NCBI GenBank assembly: GCA_024399225.1
Contig: JAKSHV010000026.1
Coordinates: forward strand, 1 to 10,161
Length of the DNA stretch: 10,161 bases
Origin: an archaeon
GTDB lineage: Archaea; Thermoplasmatota; Thermoplasmata; Methanomassiliicoccales; Methanomethylophilaceae
Reading direction: 5' to 3'
The translations under genes were made by a program, and so were the position numbers. How positions within the stretch are numbered: position 1 is the stretch's first letter; each line of letters opens with the position of its first letter. Shown in pieces: positions 6,114-10,161 of this stretch. The notes under the pieces were generated by a model. That model was not told the DNA's origin and searched no databases. It saw only the letters and a program-made list of their open reading frames with translations.

Positions 6114-7451
6114 TCACAGACAGATTGCCATGTAGATTGGAATGCACAGCACGTTTCCCACCTTTCTGAGATCTTTTGTGTACACAATATATGGTTGTCC
6201 CAGCGTCTTAGAATAACGTTCCATGAGAACATCCAGGGAAGAGTGGGAAGTGTAATCACTCGACTTCACTTCGATGGGATTGATCTTCTTGCCGCTGCGT
6301 ACCAGAAAATCGACTTCGTACTTGTTCTTACTATTCTGTTCCTTATAGAATATGTGGAAGAACAGTTTGTGTCCGTTGCTTCTCAGCATCTGGGCCACGA
6401 TGTTCTCTGTGAACATTCCTTCGTTGATATGCAGTTTATCCATCAGCAGCGCAGAATAGACTTCTTGCTCGATCTCCTCACTTTCTGATATCGTCATACT
6501 CACAAGAAGTCCGGTATCACCCATGTAGGCCTTCACCGATTTGCTTTCCTTGTTCAGGGACAATCCGACTGCTGGCACAGTAGTATTGTAACAAAGATTG
6601 GCAATCATCGAATCCTTCAACCAATATAGCGGTTCCTCGTAACTCGTGAATCTCCCCTGGCCATCATCGATATCGGAAAGATTGCATTTCTTATCATGAC
6701 CTGATAGCTCGGAAGGAATGTTCTCGAACAAAGCTCCGATACGGAGTTTGTTCCGCTTTGCATGTTTGACGATATCTGCACGATATAGGTCAAGGATCAA
6801 TCTTTTCTCCGTTTCGGCAGCTGAAAAATCTCTATTTTCAGCATACGCCATCACAGCACGAGGCATACCTCCGACCAGCATATACTTCCTGAATTGTTCC
6901 AGAATTGACTTGTGAAGTGCATCTCCCAGAGGTTTCTTCTGCTGGAAATGCTCCCTTATGAGCGGAACTGTAATCTCATCCCCAAGTGCCCAACAAAATT
7001 CCTCGAAATCCATTGGGTACATTTCTATAGGTTTCTCCTCGGAAGGAATGATGATGTCCTTGACATTCTCATGGATTGACATCAAGGACCCTGTTTCGAT
7101 GTAGTCATATCTTCCATCTTCCACGAGGAATTTTATCGCTTCACGGGCACGGGGGAATTTCTGGACCTCATCGAAAACCACAAGTGATCTACGTTCGATG
7201 AGTTTAACTTTCATATAATAGGAGAGTTTCTGAAGAAGAGAGGGAACATCCGTGAGATCTTCGAACAGTTCCTTGACATTTTTTCCGACCTTGCTGAAAT
7301 TGATCAACATATAAGAATCATATTCGTTGCGGGCGAACTCTTCCACGATGTAGCTCTTACCCACACGCCTAGCTCCTTCGATCAACAAGGCGGTGGAACC
7401 GTTACTGGTGTTCTTCCACTCCTTAAGCTTGGCGTAGATCTTCCTCTTCAT
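6114..7451 (-). CDS. AAA-family ATPase with C-terminal DUF4143 / nuclease-like region
   Basis: A 445-residue cytosolic protein. The N-terminal AAA_14-type ATPase domain has Walker A GARRVGKS (26-33), Walker B LVVFDEVQ with Asp94-Glu95, and the sensor-like 'IETGS' (118-122). The middle region contains 'MYPMDFEEFCWALG' and 'YMLVGGMPRAV', both usual in this family. The C-terminal DUF4143 part ends in a PD-(D/E)XK-like pattern: Glu379-x-Asp381 in KYEVDFLV, then Glu394-x-Lys396 in PIEVKS. The family is abundant and often multicopy in archaea and anaerobic bacteria; its physiological role is not established. Codon choice is visibly more AT-rich than in the flanking genes, suggesting acquisition. 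The start at 7451 fits a TATA-like box about 25 nt upstream. The array of 33-bp repeats lies directly upstream. Confidence 0.9.
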   Translation of the reverse strand: MKRKIYAKLKEWKNTSNGSTALLIEGARRVGKSYIVEEFARNEYDSYMLINFSKVGKNVKELFEDLTDVPSLLQKLSYYMKVKLIERRSLVVFDEVQKFPRAREAIKFLVEDGRYDYIETGSLMSIHENVKDIIIPSEEKPIEMYPMDFEEFCWALGDEITVPLIREHFQQKKPLGDALHKSILEQFRKYMLVGGMPRAVMAYAENRDFSAAETEKRLILDLYRADIVKHAKRNKLRIGALFENIPSELSGHDKKCNLSDIDDGQGRFTSYEEPLYWLKDSMIANLCYNTTVPAVGLSLNKESKSVKAYMGDTGLLVSMTISESEEIEQEVYSALLMDKLHINEGMFTENIVAQMLRSNGHKLFFHIFYKEQNSKNKYEVDFLVRSGKKINPIEVKSSDYTSHSSLDVLMERYSKTLGQPYIVYTKDLRKVGNVLCIPIYMAICL

Positions 7452-7462
7452 ACTTGCAAAAC

Positions 7463-7580
7463 TACATTTTCCTTAATATGTTTTTCTCGAAAATTGACAG
7501 TTTCCTTAACTTTTATTTTTCAAAAATAGACAGTTTCCTTAATATTTATTTAATGTAAAATGACAGTTTCCTTAATATTT
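7463..7580 (-). repeat. Four tandem 33-bp units upstream of the AAA ATPase gene
   Basis: The plus-strand core TTTCCTTAA starts at 7468, 7501, 7534 and 7567, exactly 33 bp apart. Three copies are preceded by GACAG (7496, 7529, 7562). The copy nearest the gene is degenerate there (CTACAT). In gene orientation the conserved element is TTAAGGAAACTGTC, usually preceded by ATA, followed by an AT-rich variable part of about 15 nt. Thirty-three bp is close to three helical turns, so a bound protein would sit on one face. The array begins about 12 nt from the ATG. Confidence 0.85.
7473..7480 (-). promoter_or_regulatory. TATA-like box of the AAA ATPase gene, inside the first repeat
   Basis: CATATTAA on the minus strand is centred about 25 nt before the ATG at 7451, which predicts a leaderless or nearly leaderless transcript. 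It overlaps the conserved TTAAGG of the nearest 33-bp unit, so a protein recognising the repeats would compete with TBP. Confidence 0.4.
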
Positions 7581-7688
7581 TAAAGATATCATGGATTGTG
7601 CCAGATAAGGAACTGTAAGGACAATACGATGCCCAGAGAAAAGCGTAGAAAATAGACGAAAACACTGTGTCTAAATGAAAGGATAACA

Positions 7689-7725
7689 GGACGTGAACGA
7701 GGGATTATTCCTACTGCTCACGTCC
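7689..7725 (-). terminator. Hairpin at the 3' end of the PHP phosphoesterase gene
   Basis: GGACGTGA (7689-7696) pairs with TCACGTCC (7718-7725) around a 21-nt loop. One arm includes the stop codon and last codons of the PHP gene. It could mark the end of the minus-strand MetRS operon transcript. No strong T-tract follows on the minus strand, so the call is tentative. Confidence 0.35.
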
Positions 7726-8374
7726 ACTTGAATCCTCTAAAGACCCAGCGGAAGAACGTTCCGAAGGTGTAGGTCAGAAGTCCGATGATCCCCTTGGAAG
7801 TTCCCTCGGGTTTTCCCTTGCCATCCATGATAGCCTTTACAGCCTCTTCCCAGGTGGTGATGTCGTCGGGAAGGATCAGGTATCCCTCGCCCATGTGCTC
7901 CTGGCGGTGTGCGTCGGATCCCGCGGTGACGGGCTTTCCGATGGAGTTGGCGAGCTTCAGTGATTTCCTGTTCGCTCCGGGGGTGGAACGTCCGTTCAGT
8001 GCCTCGGTTCCGTCGAAGGGGAAGTTCCTGGTGTTCTTGGGACCGAGTCCGGTGAACCTTCTGTAAGGGTGTGCGGCGATGGCGTAACCGCCGGCCTCGT
8101 GGATGAGGTCGATGGTCTCCTGGATACCCAGATCGCGGGGGATCTGCCTGTCGATACCCAGGGCCACGATGTGACCGTCCGCGGAGGTTACCTCCTCCGC
8201 AGGGATCACGATGACTTTTCCGTTGTCCTTCACATCATCGTAGGCCTTGAACTCGTTGTGGTCTGTGATCGCAACGATTCCGATGCCCAGCTCCACGCAC
8301 TTGTCGATGACCTGCTGTGGCGTCTGATGGCCGTCGCTGGAGTAAGTGGTGTGGATGTGAAGATCTGCTTTCAT
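7718..8374 (-). CDS. PHP-domain metal-dependent phosphoesterase
   Basis: A 218-residue protein with the PHP metal-binding pattern: His6 and His8 in ADLHIHTTYSSDG, Asp38-His39 in AITDHNE, Glu60/Glu61 in PAEEVT, His68, His102 in AAHPYRR, and Asp154-x-His156 in GSDAHR. These residues coordinate a two- or three-metal site that hydrolyses phosphoesters. Relatives include TrpH/RNase AM-like nucleases and histidinol-phosphatase-like enzymes; the short single-domain form is closest to the former, but the substrate is not determined. A hydrophobic/aromatic tail (about 196-218, GIIGLLTYTFGTFFRWVFRG) follows the catalytic domain and might bind a membrane or a partner. The start overlaps the preceding gene's stop in ATGA, so the two are translated in a coupled way. 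Confidence 0.88.
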   Translation of the reverse strand: MKADLHIHTTYSSDGHQTPQQVIDKCVELGIGIVAITDHNEFKAYDDVKDNGKVIVIPAEEVTSADGHIVALGIDRQIPRDLGIQETIDLIHEAGGYAIAAHPYRRFTGLGPKNTRNFPFDGTEALNGRSTPGANRKSLKLANSIGKPVTAGSDAHRQEHMGEGYLILPDDITTWEEAVKAIMDGKGKPEGTSKGIIGLLTYTFGTFFRWVFRGFKWT

Positions 8375-8964
8375 AGGGCGGGTGCTCCGTCGGTGATGTC
8401 GCCGTCAACGGTCATGACACAGCCGTTGCCGTCGGTGAGGGGGATAATGTTGTCTCCGTCGATGACGGCGGCAACACGTTCGGGAGCTCCCTCGGGAAGC
8501 TCGATGGGCATGCCCATGAACTTTCCGTCGACGACCTTTGCGACCTTGATGGTGACCTTCTCGAGATGCTTCATCTCGCACCTGAGTCCGCGGGACTCGA
8601 GTCCGGACATGAAGAGGGTTCCGTTGGGGACGTCCATGTCGGAAGGGTCGAGAAGGAGGAGCTTGTCTCCGCCCATCTCGCGGTCCTCGGCGGCCATTAG
8701 CATACCGAAGGATTTGACTCCCTTGAAGTTGGCGGATTTGAGGTTGGAGACCACGAGGAGCCTCCTGCCCATCATCTTGTCGTAGGGGTAGTCCGCCTTG
8801 ATGTTGGTGACGATGGTCCTGGGACCTTCCTCCTCTCCGAGGTCGACCTTGAGGACATAGAGCCTCTCGGCCTCGGGGTGGTCGTTGACTTCTACTACGG
8901 TTCCGATGCGGAGTTCGATCCTGCGGAAATCCTCGAAAGGTGCTGCGGGTGCGTTTGCGTCCAT
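8371..8964 (-). CDS. Stand-alone tRNA-binding (EMAP-II/MetRS-beta-like) protein
   Basis: A 197-residue protein. Residues about 9-125 form the OB-fold tRNA_bind domain, with 'ELRIGTVVEVNDHPEAERLYVLKVDLGEEEGPRTIV' and 'GRRLLVVSNLKSANFKGVKSFGMLMAA'. The remaining 70 residues match the tail of the neighbouring MetRS, including a shared LTDGNG. The whole protein is collinear with the C-terminal part of that synthetase. By analogy with MetRS beta chains, Arc1p and Trbp111-type proteins, it should bind the outer corner of tRNA and may assist MetRS or another enzyme. It begins 33 nt after the MetRS stop, with a purine-rich AAGGAAAG just before the ATG, and overlaps the PHP gene at its end. Confidence 0.9.
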   Translation of the reverse strand: MDANAPAAPFEDFRRIELRIGTVVEVNDHPEAERLYVLKVDLGEEEGPRTIVTNIKADYPYDKMMGRRLLVVSNLKSANFKGVKSFGMLMAAEDREMGGDKLLLLDPSDMDVPNGTLFMSGLESRGLRCEMKHLEKVTIKVAKVVDGKFMGMPIELPEGAPERVAAVIDGDNIIPLTDGNGCVMTVDGDITDGAPAL

Positions 8965-8997
8965 GTTATCTTTCCTTGTGATTGTGAATGAAATCGT

Positions 8998-10161
8998 TTA
9001 CCTTACTCCGGCTCCGTCCTTCAGGGGGCGCTCGACCATTGCGACGGTTCCGTTTCCGTCGGTGAGGGCCCTGACGTTCTCCCCATCGTAGACCATGGCG
9101 ATCTGTGCGGGGGAATCCGCGGGGACGTCGAGGATGCCTGCCTTCTCGCCGGTGACCTTCATGGTGACGGTTGCGAAGTGCTTCTTGTAGTCGATCTCGG
9201 AGGTGTTGTTCTCGAGACCGCAGTTGAACCTGGTTCCCACGGGGACGTCCTTGGAGGGCTTGAGGAGGCAGACGGTGTTTCCGCCGAGTGCCTCGTCGTC
9301 TGCTGCCAGGAGCATACCGCAGGAGTCGACTCCCCTGAGGGGCCTGGGGGCGAGGTTGGAGACCACGATGGCCTTCCTGTTGAGCATCTCGTCCACGGTG
9401 TAGTATGCCTTCAGACCGGCGCAGATGGTCCTGGGTCCGGTCTCCTCTCCGAGGTCGACGGTGAGCTTGTAGAGCTTGTCGGCGTCGGGGTGGTCCTCCA
9501 CCTTGACGACCTGTCCGACCCTGAGGTCGAGGAGCCTGAATGCTCCGAAGGGTCCCTCGGGGACCTTGGGTGCCTCCTTCTTCTTTTTCTCCTCCTTGGG
9601 CTTGACTACCACATCAGCCTCGGGCTGGGCGTAGATCTCGGGGAAGAGAACCTTGAGGTCGATCTTTCCGTAGACGGGGAGGGGCTCGTTGAGCTTGGTT
9701 CCGGCGGGGAGCATCTCGGTGACGGATGCGAGTCCGGCCTGTTCGATGCTTCCGGGGAGACCCATGTATCCCCAGATCTTCTCGGAGGACTTGGGCATGA
9801 AGGGCCATGCCATGGTGCAGAGTGCCTTGACGATCCTGAGGTTGTCGTTGAGGACCTTTCCGCAGGCAACCTTGTCCTCCTTGATGAGCTTCCAGGGCAT
9901 GCAGGAGTTGAAGTACTCGTTGGCGAAGTGTGCGAGGGCCATAACGTCCTGGATGGATTTCTTGAAGTCACAGGTGGACAGGTGTCCGTTGTAATCTGCG
10001 AGGGCCTTCTCGATCGCCTCGGTGACCTTCTGGTCGGGAGTGTCGTTGGCGGGGATCTCTCCGAAGTTCTTGTGGGTAAAGCTGAGGCACCTGTGGTAGA
10101 AGTTACCGAGTGCCGCGACGAGCTCGGTGTTGACCTTGGTCTCGAGGTCCTCCCAGGTGAA
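8998..10161 (-). CDS. metG: Methionyl-tRNA synthetase, C-terminal half (5' end beyond the window)
   Basis: The frame is open to the window edge, giving 387 residues and a TAA stop at 8998-9000. The catalytic Rossmann domain (HIGH, KMSKS) lies outside. Visible first is the helical anticodon-binding domain: 'WEDLETKVNTELVAALGNFYHRCLSF', then 'FANEYFNSCMPWKLI' and 'PFMPKSSEKIWGYMG'. A lysine/glutamate-rich linker (KPKEEKKKKEAPK) follows. Then comes a tRNA_bind OB domain (about 9552-9222; 'LRVGQVVKVEDHPDADKLYKL', 'IVVSNLAPRPLRGVDSCGMLLAA'), and last a 70-residue tail with LTDGNG. MetRS charges tRNA-Met for initiation and elongation; the C-terminal OB domain raises tRNA affinity. An internal ATG at 9942 is not the start, since the anticodon-binding domain continues upstream of it. 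Confidence 0.94.
   Translation of the reverse strand, partial: FTWEDLETKVNTELVAALGNFYHRCLSFTHKNFGEIPANDTPDQKVTEAIEKALADYNGHLSTCDFKKSIQDVMALAHFANEYFNSCMPWKLIKEDKVACGKVLNDNLRIVKALCTMAWPFMPKSSEKIWGYMGLPGSIEQAGLASVTEMLPAGTKLNEPLPVYGKIDLKVLFPEIYAQPEADVVVKPKEEKKKKEAPKVPEGPFGAFRLLDLRVGQVVKVEDHPDADKLYKLTVDLGEETGPRTICAGLKAYYTVDEMLNRKAIVVSNLAPRPLRGVDSCGMLLAADDEALGGNTVCLLKPSKDVPVGTRFNCGLENNTSEIDYKKHFATVTMKVTGEKAGILDVPADSPAQIAMVYDGENVRALTDGNGTVAMVERPLKDGAGVR

Noticed and set aside
7463..7580. Possible CRISPR array
   Set aside because: The conserved part is only about 14-18 nt and the variable part about 15 nt and AT-rich, with only four units and no cas genes. Period and composition fit a regulatory repeat, not CRISPR.
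8069..8785. 238-residue open frame on the plus strand
   Set aside because: It spans antisense to the well-supported PHP and tRNA-binding genes and shows no domain or plausible start signal; it is open because of GC-rich codons.

Overview
The window looks like a piece of an archaeal chromosome, most likely a gut or rumen methanogen of the Thermoplasmata/Methanomassiliicoccales type. The support is indirect. Several starts have TATA-like boxes about 24-27 nt upstream of the ATG, as in leaderless archaeal transcripts, while other starts have GGTGA or GGAGGT ribosome binding sites. The methionyl-tRNA synthetase carries a C-terminal tRNA-binding domain and sits beside a stand-alone copy of that domain. 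Coding regions are GC-rich and intergenic regions AT-rich. The lineage is an inference; no rRNA or methanogenesis marker is present.

Left part (1-2814): a 3'-truncated adenylate-forming enzyme (minus strand), a nitrilase-superfamily amidohydrolase (minus) and a membrane acyltransferase-3 protein (plus). A similar A-rich ATGGTT motif lies upstream of all three.

Centre (2815-6113): an ABC importer operon of the iron-complex/cobalamin type, made of a membrane-anchored binding protein, a BtuC/FecCD permease and an ATPase. Its 205-nt upstream region is dense in inverted repeats: two matched pairs of GTGTTAC/ATGTTAC-type half-sites, an ACCTATAC-N9-GTATAGGT inverted repeat, and a 9-bp-arm inverted repeat that encloses the TATA box. 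This suggests tight, probably metal- or cofactor-responsive control. A strong hairpin separates the binding-protein gene from the permease gene.

Right-centre (6114-7717): an AAA ATPase with a C-terminal DUF4143/nuclease-like region, convergent with the ABC operon with no base between the two stop codons. It is more AT-rich than its neighbours. It is preceded by four copies of a TTAAGGAAACTGTC-type element spaced exactly 33 bp apart, the nearest of which overlaps the likely TATA box.

Right part (7718-10161, all minus): a translation-linked operon of the methionyl-tRNA synthetase C-terminal half, a stand-alone tRNA-binding protein collinear with the end of that synthetase, and a PHP-family phosphoesterase joined by an ATGA overlap. 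No tRNA, rRNA, insertion sequence or CRISPR array was found.
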